From Vespa crabro (lineage: Eukaryota > Arthropoda > Insecta > Hymenoptera > Vespidae): a stretch of 64,000 nucleotides of DNA. Below are positions 14,866-30,477 of the stretch, piece after piece (the stretch's first letter is position 1; each line of letters begins with the position of its first letter). The notes beneath the pieces were generated by a model, which saw only the letters and a list, made by a program, of their open reading frames with translations, did not search any database and was not told where the DNA came from. The stretch is from NCBI RefSeq assembly GCF_910589235.1, contig NW_025813595.1:3906001-3970000 (forward strand), given 5' to 3'. A program made the position numbers and the translations under genes.

Positions 14866-15480
14866 TAAGAGGGATAATAAGTACGTCGCCGATAATAATA
14901 ATAACAATAATATCAATAAAAACGATAATAACGATAATAATAATAAAAATAAGGACGATTTTAACGATTTTACGATAATAGCAACAACGATAATAAAGAT
15001 AAAACTCTTAACAATAATAACGATATTAAAGATTTTAACGATAAACATAATAAGGATATTAACGATTATAACGATAATAATGATAATAATAATAATAATA
15101 ATAACATTAATAAAGTTAATAGCGTAAATAACGATAATAGCGATAATACTTATAACGAAAATAACGATAATAACGATAATTATGAAATTAATAATAATAA
15201 TATTATCGATAATAATGATTATAACGATAATAACTATATTAACTATAAAAACGACAATAATATTAATAATAATAATGTAAATAATAATACCGTTAATGAC
15301 GATAATAGCGATAATAGTAGTAGATGCAATATCAATAATAACAATAAAATCGATATAAAGATAATAACGATAATAATATTACCGATTATAACGAAAATAG
15401 TAATAATAATAATAGCGATAATAACGATAATAACGACAATAACGATAATAATGATAATAATAGAAGTAATAATATCAATA
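14866..15480 (+). repeat. Block I module shared with 32,090-32,300
   Basis: The string near 14,865 (gttaagagggataata) and the later acgatattaaagattttaac and aaggatattaacgattataa recur in the same order at 32,090-32,300. The most GC-rich short string of the window, tacgtcgccg, lies near 14,881. The block II copy has tttcaccg in its place. The rest to 15,480 is ordinary R-A-Y repeat with no gene. Confidence 0.72.
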
Positions 15481-16860
15481 TTATGAGTATTAAATATAAT
15501 AATGATTATCATGATAATAGTAGTAGTAATAATAACAGTAATAACAATAATAACGATAATAACAATTATAACAATGTTAATGATAATAATATTGACGATA
15601 ATAACAATAATAACCATAATATTATTAATAATAATAATAATAACGAAGATAACGTTAACAATGATAATACCGATAATAACGATAATATCAATAATAGTAA
15701 TAGTATTAATTCCGATAATGACGATATTAACGGTAATAATAGTAGTAATAATAACAATAATAACAATTATAGCGATAATAAAGTTATTACCGATAATATC
15801 GATAATTATAATATTCATAGTAACTATAATAAGGATATTATCCATAATAATAATAACAATAATAACGATAATAACGATAATAACAATTATAATAGAAGTA
15901 TTAATAACAATATTAAGAATAAGAACAAAAAAACGATAATAACAATAAAAATAGTAGTAATATATAAATTAATAATTATTATAACGATAAAAACGATTTT
16001 GACGATAATAATAATGACGATAGATAGGATAATATCGATAATAATAATAACAATGTTAACGATAATATCGATAATAGTAATAACATTAATAACTATAATT
16101 ACGAAAATAAAGATTATAACGATAATAATAATAAGAGTAATAATAACCAAAGTAAAGATAATAACGACACAATAATAATAATAATAATAACGATAATAAA
16201 GGCAATAACGATAGAAATAATAGAAAAATAACTATAATATCAATAATAATGTTAAAAAAGATAATAAAGATAATATCGTTAATAATAATAACGATAGTAA
16301 TGATAATAGCGATAAAAAAAATTACGATATTAACGATAATATTGACAATAATAAAGATAATAATGATAATAATGTAAAAACGATAATAATTATCATAATT
16401 AAAGTAGTAATATCGTTAATAAAGATAATAAAAATAAAAGTAATAATGATAATATAGATAATAATAATAAAATTCATAACCTTAATAACGTTAATAACGA
16501 TAATAACGGTAAGAACAGTAAAATTGATAACTCTAATAACGATAATAAAGATATAATATTATTAATAATAACGATAATAACGGTAAAAACGATAATAATA
16601 ATAGTAATAATACTAGTAATAATAATAATGGTAATTACGATAATAAAAATAATAATAATAATTATAATAGCATTATAACAATAATAACGATAACAACGAT
16701 AATAACGATATCTATAATAACGATAATAAAGACAATAATAACAACAATATTAATATCACTTATAACTATAATAACGATGATAACCATAATGACGATAATA
16801 ACGATAATATCGATAATAATAATAATAATAATAACAGTAATAACGATAATAACGTTAATA
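15480..16860 (+). repeat. Block I module shared with 33,090-34,500 and, more weakly, 40,070-41,430 and 60,180-61,430
   Basis: Four copies share word order. Anchors are gagtattaaatataataat near 15,484, gataataattatcataatt near 16,380, aattcataaccttaataa near 16,471 and ttataatagcattataac near 16,662. In the fourth anchor the first ~80 bases match the block II copy (34,300-34,385) almost exactly and match 61,197-61,280 and 41,160-41,235 less well. No coding potential beyond the grammar. This is the most widely repeated long module of the window. Confidence 0.8.
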
Positions 16861-16867
16861 ACGACAA

Positions 16868-16877
<10 letters not shown>

Positions 16878-16941
<64 letters not shown>
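16878..16941 (+). repeat. (AAT)n tract, about 21 units
   Basis: A pure AAT run of 64 bases, joint longest in the window. The homologous tract in block II (34,500-34,542) is about 14 units. Confidence 0.95.
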
Positions 16942-17129
16942 GTAATAAAAATAACGATAATAAAGATAATGACGACAATATAATAATAATAAAAATATTA
17001 ATAATAATAACGATAATGAGAATAATAACGATAATAATAATAATAATAACAATTATAATAATAACTATAATAACGATAATAACCATAATAAAGACAATAA
17101 CGATAATAATGATAATAACAATAATAGTA

Positions 17130-18240
17130 ATAATAACTACGATAATAACGGTAAAAACGATAACAATAATAATAACACTAACAATATAAATAATTAAAAT
17201 AGTAACGATAATAACATTATGACGACAATAATAAAAATAATAATAACGATAATTATGATAATAACGATAACATAGGTAATAATAAAAACAATAATATCGA
17301 TAATAACGATATTAACGATATAATAATAATAATAATAATTTCGTTAATTAGGATAATTTCGAAAATATAGGTAATTACTACGATAACGGGGAAATCGATA
17401 ATTAACAATAAAATCGACAATAAAGATAATAACTACATTAAATGTAATAATAATAACGATAATAACGATAATATCGATAAATATAATAGCGACAATGACG
17501 TCAAAAGTAATAATAATATTAATGGTATTACCGATAATAACGATAATAGTAAATATAATAATAACGATAGTAACGATAATAATGCATAATAATAATTACA
17601 ACAATAAAAATAGTAATGATAAAAATAATAACGATGATAACGATATTGACGATAATAATAATAATATTAATAACGATATTATGTATAATAACGATATCAT
17701 CGAGAATAATAAAAATAATATCGATAATAACGATAATAACGATAATAAAATTAATAATAATATCGATAATAGCAATAATAGCGATAATAAAATATTAATA
17801 GTAATAAGAGTAAAGATAATATCGATAATAACGGTAATATCGATAATAATTATAACAAAAATAACGACGATAATAATAATCATAATCGGTAATAAGGATA
17901 AATACGATAACATCGATAATAATAATAGCAATAATATCGATAATAACTATAATAGCTACAATGATAATAATAATATTAACGATAATAATGATAATAACGA
18001 TAATAATAATAATAATAACATTAAAAACAATAATACCGATAATAACAATAATAATAACAGCATTACAAACAATAATATCGATAATAAAGATAAATACGAT
18101 AATAATTATAACAATTATATCGCTAATAACGATTAGAAATATAATACTATTAACAATAATATTGCTGACAACGATAATAACGATAATTATAATAATTACA
18201 TATAGATAATAAGGATTATAATGATAAGAACGTACATAAC
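17130..18240 (+). repeat. Block I module shared with 54,815-55,950 and, in part, 35,150-36,010
   Basis: Colinear, high-identity match to block III from a shared aacactaacaatataaata string near 17,174 through gaacgtacataactatata near 18,229. Block II shares the first half, including tttcgttaattagg near 17,339 and gataacggggaaatcgat near 17,383. Block III lacks the segment with the gggg string, so each block has its own internal deletions. The long open frames here are Asn-rich on + and Ile/Val-rich on the other strand, as the grammar predicts. Confidence 0.83.
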
Positions 18241-21200
18241 TATATAAAAGAAAATAACGGCAATTATAATAATAATAATAACGATAATGAAAATGACGAT
18301 AATGACGATAATAACGATTACAATAATAAAGATAGTAACGATAAGAGAAATAATAATAATAATGATAATAACGATAATAAACAAAATAATAATAAAGATA
18401 ATAAAGATAACAACAATAATAACGATAATAACGAAAATAATAATAATAATATAACGATAATAAAGATAATAATTGTAATACAGATAATAACAATATTATC
18501 GATAAAAATGATAAAGATTTTAACGATAAAATAGATAATAATAATAAGAAAATAAACGATAATATCGATAATAATAGTAAATATAATGACAATAAAAAAA
18601 AAATAACGAAAATAACGTAAATAATATTAACGATATTAACGATAGTAGTAATAATACAAATATCGATAGTAACAAAGATAACGATAGTGAGGATAATAAC
18701 GATAATAATAACAGCAATAATAACGATTTCAAAGTTAAGAACGATAATAATAATAATATTAATAACAATAATAACATTATCAACGATAATAATAATAAAG
18801 ACGTTAATAATAATCATCATAATAAAGATATTAACGATGATAATAACAATAATAATTATAACAATAATAATAATAGTAACTATAAGAACAATAATATCGA
18901 TAATAACGATAATAATAATAACGAAATTATCGATAAAATCGATAATACCATCAACAATATTATTGATAATAACGATAATAATATTAATAATCATAACGAT
19001 AATAGCGACAATAACGATAATAATGATAATAACGATAATGAAGATAATCACTATAATATCGATTATAACAATAATAATAATAACAATAATGACTATAATA
19101 ATAAAAATAATACCGATAATAACGATAATTACGATAATGACGATAATATTAATAACGATAATAACGTTAATAACGTAAATAAAAGTAAAAATAATAGTAA
19201 TAATAACAATAATAACGATAATAAAGATAATAACGATAATAATATTAACGATAATATCGACATTATTAATAATAATAACAACGATAATTATGATAATAAC
19301 GATAATAAAAGTAATAATAATAAAGATAATAACAATATTGACGATAATATTGATAATAATGATAATAACAATAATAACGATAATAACGTTAATAATAATA
19401 ACGATAATAACCATAATAGCAATAATAATAATTACGATAAGAACGTAAAAAGATAATATTAATAATAATAATTATAGCGATAACAACGATATTAACGACA
19501 ATAACGGTAATAATTATTAATAATATCGATAATATCGATAATAATGATAATATCGATAATAATTATATTAATATTAACTATATTAACGATAATAAGGACA
19601 ATAAAAAAAACAATAATAACTTTATTAACAAGAACATTAAGGACAAATGTAACGATAATAACGATAATAATATTAATAATAATAGTAATAAAAAAAGTAA
19701 AGATAACGATGACAACGATAATAATAATAGCAATAATAATGATAATAATGAAAAAAATAATAATAGTAATAACAATAATATCGCACATAACGCTAATCAC
19801 GATAATAATAATAATGATAACGACGATGAAAATAATATTAATAATAACAATAATATAGCTAAAAATAATAATTTAAAAAACGATAATAGCATTAATAATA
19901 TTAAAGATAAATACATTAATAACGATAATAAAGGTAATAATAATAAATATGATAACGTTTATGACGATAGTAACTATAATAATAATAATAATAGTAACGA
20001 TAATATCAAAATCAACGATAATAGCTATAATAGAGATATTAAAGATAATAATAAAAACAATAATAACGATAATAACAATTATAATGATACTAACGAAAAT
20101 AATATTAAAAATAATAGTAATAATAACAATAATAAAGTTAATTAAAATAATAATATTAACGATATTAAAGATAATATTAATAACAATTGTAACGATAATT
20201 ACGATAATATCCCTAATAATAATAATAATAATAACGAAAATAAGGATAATAACGATGACAACGATAAAAATAATAACAATAATAACGATAGTAACGATAA
20301 TAACGATAATAATAATAATAATAACTATAGAAACGTTATCAATGATTATAACGATAATAACGATAATAATAGATATAATAATAAAAATAACAACTATATT
20401 AACGATAATAATGACAATAATAATATCAATAATAATTATAATAACGATAACAATGATAATACCGATAATAACGATAATAACAATAATAATAATAATAGTA
20501 ATAATTAAGATAATAACGATATTAACGATAACAAGGTTAATAACAATAACAATAATAGCGACAATAGCAATTATAATACTTTAACGATATTAATAATTAT
20601 CAAAATAACAATAATATTAATAATAACGATAAAATCGAAAATAATAATATAATCTTTAACGATACAATCGATTATAATTATAATTTTAACGTTAATAACC
20701 ATAATAATAATAATAATAATAGCAATAATAACCGTAACAAGGAAAATAACGAGGATAATAATAACAATAATAACAATAATAGTAATAATAATAATATCGA
20801 TAGTAACAATAATAACTATAATGATGATTATAACGATAATGATAATAACGATAATGACGATGGATATAATAATGACAATATCATTAAAAACGATAATAAT
20901 AATAATAATAATAGCGATTATAATAATATTAACGTTAATAACGATAATAGTAAAAACAATTAAAACGGTAATAACAATAAATATGATAATAGCAATAATA
21001 ATTATAATAGTGATAGCATTAATAACGATATGTACGATAATAATAATATTAACAAAGATAATAACACGATTAACTATAATAACGATAATAACGATAATAA
21101 CGATAATAAAGATAATAACGATAATTATGATAATAACAATTATACTAATAACGATAATAACGATAATAGTAGAATTAATAATAAAGATAATAATAATAAT

Positions 21201-21393
21201 AATAATAATACAGATAATAACAATAATATCAATAATTATAATAACTATATTAACGATAATAACAATTATACTATTAATTATAATAACGATAATTATGATA
21301 ATGATAATAATAATAAAAATATTAAAAATTATAATCACCAGAATAATAATAACAATATCGGTTATGATAAGAATAATATAAATAATAATAACG

Positions 21394-21426
<33 letters not shown>

Positions 21427-24400
21427 TCATTAATACTCACAATAATAAAATAATAACGGTTATGAGAAGAATAATATTAATAATTTTAACGATATTAATG
21501 ATAATAACGATATAATAATGATAAAATAGAATAGAATAATTACAATAATAACGATAATAACTCTAATAATGATAATAATACTAATAATTATAACGATAAT
21601 AACGATAATATCGATAATAATAATATTAATATGAGCGATAATATCGTTAATAATAATAAGTATAAAATCGATAGTAATTATATTAATGAAAATATCCATA
21701 ATAATAATAATAAATAGAACACTACTAACGATAATAACAAGAACGATAATAACAATAATAACGATTATTAATATAATAACGATAATAGCAAGAATAATAA
21801 TAATATCGAAAATATGGTTAATTACGAAAATAACGGTAATAATGATAATAACTATAATAACGACAATAATAATAATAATAATAAAGATAATAACGACAAT
21901 AACGATAATAGCGATTATAATAAAAACAAAATAAAGATAACAACGATATTAACAATAATAACAGTAATAACAATTAAAGCGATAATAGCAATAATATCGA
22001 TATTAACAACAATAATAATAACACTAATAACAATAACATCGACAATAACGATAATTACGATAATACTAATAAAAATTATAACGATAATAACGATAATAAC
22101 TATAATATTAATAATATTAATAATAATGATAACAATAATAAGGATAATAGAAATAATAATAATAGCAAAATTAACGATAATATTGATTATAAAGATAATG
22201 ATAGTAACGATAATAATAATTATAATAATAACTAATTACGATAATAATAATTGAAAAGATATTAAACTAATGATTATAACCATAATAGCGATAATAACGA
22301 TAATAATAATAAAATTAATAACGATAATAACGATTATAACGATAATAATAATAACAATAACATTGATAATAACGACAATTATCATAATAACTGTAATAAT
22401 AATAACAAAAATAACTATTAAAACGGAAATAACAATAATAATAATAGCAAATAATGACGATAATAACGGTAATAACGCGTAATAATAAATACAACAGTAA
22501 CAATATTAATAATAGCAATAATAGCGATGGTAACGAAATGGAAGTTTATGGTAATAATATTAATTACGAAATTAAGGATAATAACGATAATAACGATATA
22601 AATATTATAAATAATAATAATAATTATAATAATAATAAAAATAATAACGATAATAAATATAATAACGTTAATAATACAAGTAATAATATCAATAATATCA
22701 TTATTAAATATAATAAAGATAAGAACGATAATAATAATCATAAAAATAGCAATAATTTTCATAACAATATTAACGATAATAACGGTAATGACGATAACAA
22801 TAATAACGACAATTACGATAATATCGATAATAATAATAACAATATTAACGATCATAAACATAATAGTATTAATAATAACATGTATAACGATAATAACTAC
22901 AATAATAATACAAAAGAAAATAATAACAATATTAACGATAATAACGATAATAAAAATAAATATAATATCATAAGTAGTAATAACGACAATATCGAAAATA
23001 ATGTCGATAAAAATAAATATAATAATAATAACAATAATAACAATAATAACGATAGTAATAATAAAGAAAATAATAAGAAAAGCGGTAATAATAATAACAA
23101 TAATAACAATAATAGCGATAACAATGATAAAGATAATAAAGATAATATCGATAATAATAACAACAATATTAACGAAAGTAACTTTAATAATAATGATAGT
23201 AAGAACGATAAAAACGATAATAACGATAGTTAAGATAATAATAATAATGATATTAACGATAATAGTAATAATTATAATAAAGATAAGAACGACAATAAAG
23301 TTAATTATAATAATAATAACAATAACAATAATAAAGATAATACCGAAATTGTCAATAATAACAATAATAATAATAGCAACAATAACGATAATTAAGAAAA
23401 TAAAAATTATGATTAAAACGATACTAAGGATAAGAACGATATCATCAATAATATTAATAAGAAAAATAAAGATAATATCGATTATATTAATAAAAATATT
23501 AACAATCATATAGATAATTATAATAATAATATTAACAATAATAACGATAATAACAATATTAAAGATAATAAGGATAATAAAAATGATGATATTTACGAAT
23601 ATAATGATTAAAGAAATATTATTATTACCAATAATAAGGATAATAAAAATATCGTCGATAATAATAATAACAATAATAATGATAATATAGATATTAATAT
23701 TATCAATATTAACGATAACAAGGATAATTTTAATAATAATAATAACGATAATAACGATATTAACTATAATGACGATAATAACAATAATAATAATAATAAA
23801 AATAAAGATAATAACGAAATTAATGGAAATAACGATAATAATAATAAATTCATAACGATAATAACGATAATAATAACAATATTAACAATAATAACGATAA
23901 TAGCGATAACAACGTTAATAATTCTAGTAATTATAACAATAATAATATTACTAACGATAATAACGATATCAAAGATTCTAATAATAACGATAATAACGTT
24001 GATATCGATAATAATAATAACAATATTAACGATAATATAGATAATAATAATAATGACAATAACAACAACAAAAAAGGTAATAACGATAATAATATAAACG
24101 ATAATAACAATAATATTAATAATAATACTATCTATAATAATAATAATAATGATAAATATAATAATAATAATAATAAAAATAATTACGATAATAAAGAAAT
24201 TAACGATAATAATAATGATGATAATAACGATAATAGTAATAATAATAATAACGATTAAAACGGTATTATCGATTATAATACGATTTATAATAAAGATAAT
24301 AAAGATAAAAACGAAATTAATAATATCAACAGAAACGATAATAACGATAATAATGATAATAACGATAATAAAAAAATAATAATATTAATGAGAAAAATAA

Positions 24401-27400
24401 CGATGATAACGATAATAACGGTAATAATTATAACAATAATGACGATAATAACGATAATCACGATAATAATTATAATAACGATAATTAGAACAATAATAAC
24501 GAATGGAAAGATTATGAATATAATAATAATAACAATTATTACGACAATAATAATAAGAATAATAACGATAATAACGATATTAGCGATAATAATAATAATA
24601 ATAATAAAGATAATAACGAAATTGACCATAATTACAATAAATGGGATAATTACAATAATAATAAGAACAGCAATAACCATATTATCGATAATATCGATAA
24701 TTACAATAACAATGACAACGATAAAAACAATATGTACAATTATAATAATGACGATAATAACGAGAAAAATAATAATTATATTAAAAATAATAATTATAAC
24801 GATAAAAACGATAATAAGAATAATAATAATAACAATAATAAACATAATTAAGATATCAAAAATAGTAATTGTAGTAATAAAAACCATAATAACAATACTA
24901 AAGATAATAACGAAATTAACGATAATAATAATATCGATAGTAAGCAAAATATCAATAATAACAATAACAACATTAATGATATTATCGTTAATATTAACAA
25001 TAATAATAACTATAATATCGACAATAACGATAATAAAAATATTAATAATAACTATCGTAACGATAATACCAATAATAAAAATTAAAATATTATGGAAAAT
25101 ATGGATAATAAAAATAAAAATAACAACGATAATATCGATAATAACTGTTATATTATTAATAATTAAGATAATAACGATAATAATTGTAGTAATAATAAAA
25201 ATAATAACGATAATAACGTTAATAACGAAAATAACGATTATATTATTAACGATTATAATATTAATATCGATAATATTAATAACAATACTAACGATAATAA
25301 CGATATTAATAATAATAATAACAATAATAACGAAATTAACGATAATAGCGATAATAATAATAACGATAATAACGGTAATAGAAATTATAATAATAACGAT
25401 AATAACGATAAGAACGATATTGACAATAATAATAATATTGACAATAAAGATAATAACAATATTAACGCTAATAGCGATAATAATAAAAACAATATTGACG
25501 AAAATAAAGTTAATAAAGATAATAACGATAATAACGATAATAACGATCATAACAATAATAATAGTAGTAATAATAACGATGATAACGAAATTAATCATAA
25601 TAATAATATTAATAATAATAATAATAATAACAAAAATAACGATATTAACGATAACAGTAGTAGTAATACTAACAATAATAACAATACTAACTATAAAAAC
25701 AAAAACAATAATATTAATAGTAATAATAATAGCAATAATAACGATAATAAAGATTATTATAATAACAATAATAGCGACAATAACGATAATAGCGATAACA
25801 ATAATCACAATAATAACGTTAATAACGAAAATTACGATAAATCTGATAATAACGATAATAATGATAACGATAATAACGAAATAGTAATCATTATAATTAC
25901 GATTATAAAGATAATATCGATAATAATAATAATTATAATAATTAATATAGTAACGATATAAACGATAAGAACAATAATATTAATAAAAACAATAAAGATA
26001 ATAATGATAATAATAATAATAATAACAATAACAAGGATAATAACAATAATAATAATAAGAGACTATAATAAGAATTGTAAAGATAATGATAATAAAGATA
26101 ATAATTATAATAATAAAAAAAATAATAACGATAATAATGATACAATCGATAATAATGATAATAACAATTAAAATAATAACGATTATAACGATAATAATAA
26201 TAACAATAATAACGATAATGACGATAATAACGAAAATACTATTAGCCAAAATAACAATAATAATAATAGTAAGAATAACGGTAATAACGATAATAACGTT
26301 AATTATAATAGTAGTAATACCAATAATAACGATAATAACTAAAGAACGATAATAATAGAAACGATAATAACGTTAACATCGAAAAAAGTAATAACAAAAA
26401 TTAACTATAATCACAATAATAATAATAATAAAAATAATAATAACGATAACATAGATAATAACGATAAAAGTAATAACGATATTTTCGGCAATAGTGCTAA
26501 TAATAATAACGATAATAACGATAATAACGATATCAATCATAACAATAATAACGATAATAACGATATAGCGATTGTAATGACAATTAAGACAGTAATAAGA
26601 ATAATAATAATAATAATAACGATAATAACAATAATATTAATAACGATAATTACATTAACAAGGATAATAGTAATAATGACGCTATTAGTAATAATCATAA
26701 TAAAGATATTAGCGATAATATTAACAATAATAATAATAATAGTAACCATAATAAAGATAATAAGAATAATAACTATAATAACGAAAATAACAATGAGGAT
26801 AATAGTAATAATAGATATATTAAAGTTAGTAAGAATAATAACGATTATAATATTAATAATAATAAAGATAAATACGATAATAGCGATAATATTATAAGTA
26901 ATATTAACGTTAAAAGGTATAATTACGATAATAACAATAATAATAATGATAATTACAATAATAATAATAGAAATAATAACGATTTTTAATGTTAAGAATG
27001 ATAATAATAATAACATTTATAACCATTATTACATTATCAAAGATAATAATAATAATGACGTTAATAATAATAATCATAATAAAGATATTAACAATAATTT
27101 CAACAATAATAATTCTAAAAATAATAATAATAATAATAGTAACCATAAGAACGATAATATCGATAATAACGATTATAATAATAACAACGATAGTAACGAT
27201 AATAAAGATAATAACGATAATAATATTAACGATAATATCGACATTATTGATAATATTAACAACGATAATTTTGATAATAACGAAAATAAAATTAATAACA
27301 ATAAAGATAATAATATATATAATCTATATTAACGATAATATTGATAATAACGATAATAACAAAAAAAATAGTATTAATAATTACATTAATAACAATAATA

Positions 27401-27749
27401 GGCATAAAAAGGATTATAACGAAAATAATAATAACGATAATAACAATAATATCGATAATATTAATATCAATATTTACGATAATTTCGATATTAATAATTG
27501 TAATAATAACAATAGTAACGATCATAAAGATGATAGCGACTATAATAATAACGATAATACCGACATTAAAAATAATAATATTAATGTTAGTTACAATAAT
27601 AATGATAACGATGTTTATAATAGTAATAATAATAAAGAATATAACGTTACTAACGATAGTAATGATAATAACGATAATATCGATAATAAAAGGAAAAATA
27701 ACAACGATATTAACGAAAATATTAATATCAATTGTAACGTTTAACAACG

Positions 27750-27787
<38 letters not shown>

Positions 27788-28909
27788 GAAAGTAAAGATA
27801 ATAACGATAACAATAATTACAATAATAGTGATAATATCGATTATAATAATAATATTAACGATAATATCAGTCATAATATTAATAGTAATTACATTAAAAA
27901 CGATAATAAAGATAATAAAGATAATAACAATAATAATAATAATAACATTAATATCAATAATAACAATAATAACGATAGTAACGATAATAACCATTATAAA
28001 AATAATAACCATAATAACGATAATAATAACATTATTATTAATTGCAATAATAACGATAATAACGGTAATAAAAACAACAATAATATCGATACTAACCAAA
28101 ATAGTGTTAACAATCGTAACGAAAACAACGATAACAACATTAATAATAATAATAATAATAGCGAAGGTAAGTATGATAACGATGAAAACTATAATATTAT
28201 TAATAATAATATCGATAATAACGATATTAATGGCAATAACAATAATAACGATAATTATGAAAATCATATTAAAGATAATAACGATAATGATTATAATGAT
28301 AATAAAGATAACATCTATATTATCAACAATAACTATAATAACGATAATAACGATAATAATTAAAATCATATTAAAGGCAGTAACGATAGTAGCGACAGTA
28401 AAATAATAATATTAATAACAATAATAACAATAATAACGATAATAGCAATAATAATTATAACGATATTAACGATAATGTCGTTAAAAATAATAACAATATT
28501 CCCGGTAATATGGATAATAATAATAATAACAATAATTATAATAAGGATAATAAAGATAATAGCGATTATAATAATAACGATTAAATAGATAACAACGACA
28601 ATAATGATAATTGCAATAATAACGATAATAATGGTAATAAAAATAACAATAATGATGATATTAGAGAAAATAGTAATAAAAATAATAACGATAACAACGA
28701 TAATTACCTTAATAATATTAATAATAATATCGAAAGTAGGTATAATAATGATGCCATCGATAAAAGTAATAAAAATAAGAACGATAATAAAGATACTAAC
28801 GATAATAATAATACTAATATTAACGATAATAACGATTATGACATTAAAATTATTATTGATAATAACGTCAATAGTAATAGTAATAATAACGATAATATCG
28901 ATATTAACG

Positions 28910-28944
<35 letters not shown>

Positions 28945-29645
28945 GATAATAACGATATTAACGATAATAACGATAATAACATTAATAATATTAATAATAA
29001 TATCGAAAGTAGGTATAATAACGGTGCCAACGATAAAAATAATAAAAATAAGAACGATAAAAAAGATAATAACGATAATAAAAATACTAATAATAACGAA
29101 AATAACGATAATAACAATAATCGTATTAAAAATAATAACGATAATAACGATACTAACGATAATAGCGATAATAATAATTACAACAAAAACAATATTAACG
29201 ATAATAACTATAATAACAATTATAACAATGACGGTAATGACGATAACAATCGTAATAATGATAATAACGGTAATAACGATAATAAAAATGATAATAATTG
29301 TAATAATAATGATACTAACGATGTAAAAGTTTCTAACGATAATAATAACAACAAAAACGATAATAACTATAATGATGAAAAGAACGATAAAATTTTTAAT
29401 ACTAATAAAAAAAATAGCGACAATAAGAACATAACGATAATAATAGTAGTTACATTAACAATATTAAGAATAATTACTATAAAAACGATAATAAAAGCAA
29501 TAATAGTAGTAATAAGAAAAGTAATAATTATAATTACGATAAAAACGATTTTAACGATCATAATAATTGCAATAATTACGATAATATCGATAATAATAAT
29601 AACAAAATGAACGATAATATCGAATATAATAATAACATCAATAAC
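18241..29645 (+). repeat. Spacer of R-A-Y repeat between blocks I and II, with scattered modules
   Basis: No gene is visible. Modules recognised: the gttaataataatcatcata type near 18,798, recurring near 26,680, 27,060, 43,500 and 58,925; ggttatgataagaataatat near 21,361; gttaattacgaaaataacgg near 21,817; a partial left-arm copy at about 22,800-22,910 ending in aacatgtataacgataata; the 27,468-27,530 module (aatatttacgataatttcg), recurring near 36,926 and 59,575; and 28,060-28,190, colinear with 59,778-59,905. A stretch near 28,683-28,745 (ataatatcgaaagtaggtat) recurs about 300 bp on, near 28,995. A Leu/Ser or Ile/Val frame on the minus strand covers much of it and is an artefact. Confidence 0.72.
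27751..27786 (+). repeat. (AAT)n tract, 12 units
   Basis: A pure run of 36 bases following gtttaacaacga. Confidence 0.92.
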
Positions 29646-30418
29646 TATAATAACGATAATAACGATTATACGGATTATAACAATAACGATAATGAGAATA
29701 ATAACGATAATAATGATAGTAACTATAATAACGATTACAACATTTATAACGATAATAATAATTATAATAACAAACGACAATATCGATAATAGTAATAATA
29801 ATGATAATAATAATAACGATATTTACGATTATAATAATAACATTAATAAAGAAAAGAACGATTAATCTTTAATAACGATATTAATAATAACGATAATAAT
29901 TATAATAACGATGTAACGATAATAATAATAAAAATAATAACGATAATATTGATAATAATAATATTAATATTAATAGCAATATTATCGATAATGTAGAAAA
30001 TAAAGATAATAATGATAATAACGATAATAGTAATAATAATAATATCAAAAATAACAATCATTACGATAACGACTATAATAACGATATAAAAAATAACGAT
30101 AATGACGATGATAATAATAACTATACTAACGTTAATATCGATAATAATAATAGTAATAATACCTATAGTAACGATATCAATGATAATAACGATAATAACG
30201 ATAATACTAATAATTATAATAACGATAATAACGATAGTAACGACAATAATAATAATTATAATAACGTTAAAATAAATAATAACTATGTCAACGATAATAA
30301 TAATAACAATAATATCAATAAAAACGATAGTAACGTTAATATTAATATTACAAAAAAAGGATAATAAGGATAATAATAATAATATTAACAATAATAAAGG
30401 TTATAACGACATCAATAA

Positions 30419-30419
<1 letters not shown>

Positions 30420-30477
<58 letters not shown>
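30420..30477 (+). repeat. (AAT)n tract, about 19 units
   Basis: A pure run of 58 bases. The homologous places in blocks I (13,798-13,815) and III (53,210-53,229) have only a few AAT units, so this array expanded in block II. Confidence 0.94.

Noticed and set aside
17795..19414. Minus-strand open frame of 539 codons, the longest in the window, and similar Ile/Val or Leu/Ser frames (1,076-2,560; 24,285-25,808; 10,873-12,354)
   Set aside because: The reverse complement of R-A-Y words gives ATT, GTT and ATC, so an endless Ile/Val reading without stops follows from the grammar. Composition flips to Leu/Ser or Tyr/Arg at phase slips, and no membrane-protein pattern or conserved motif is present.
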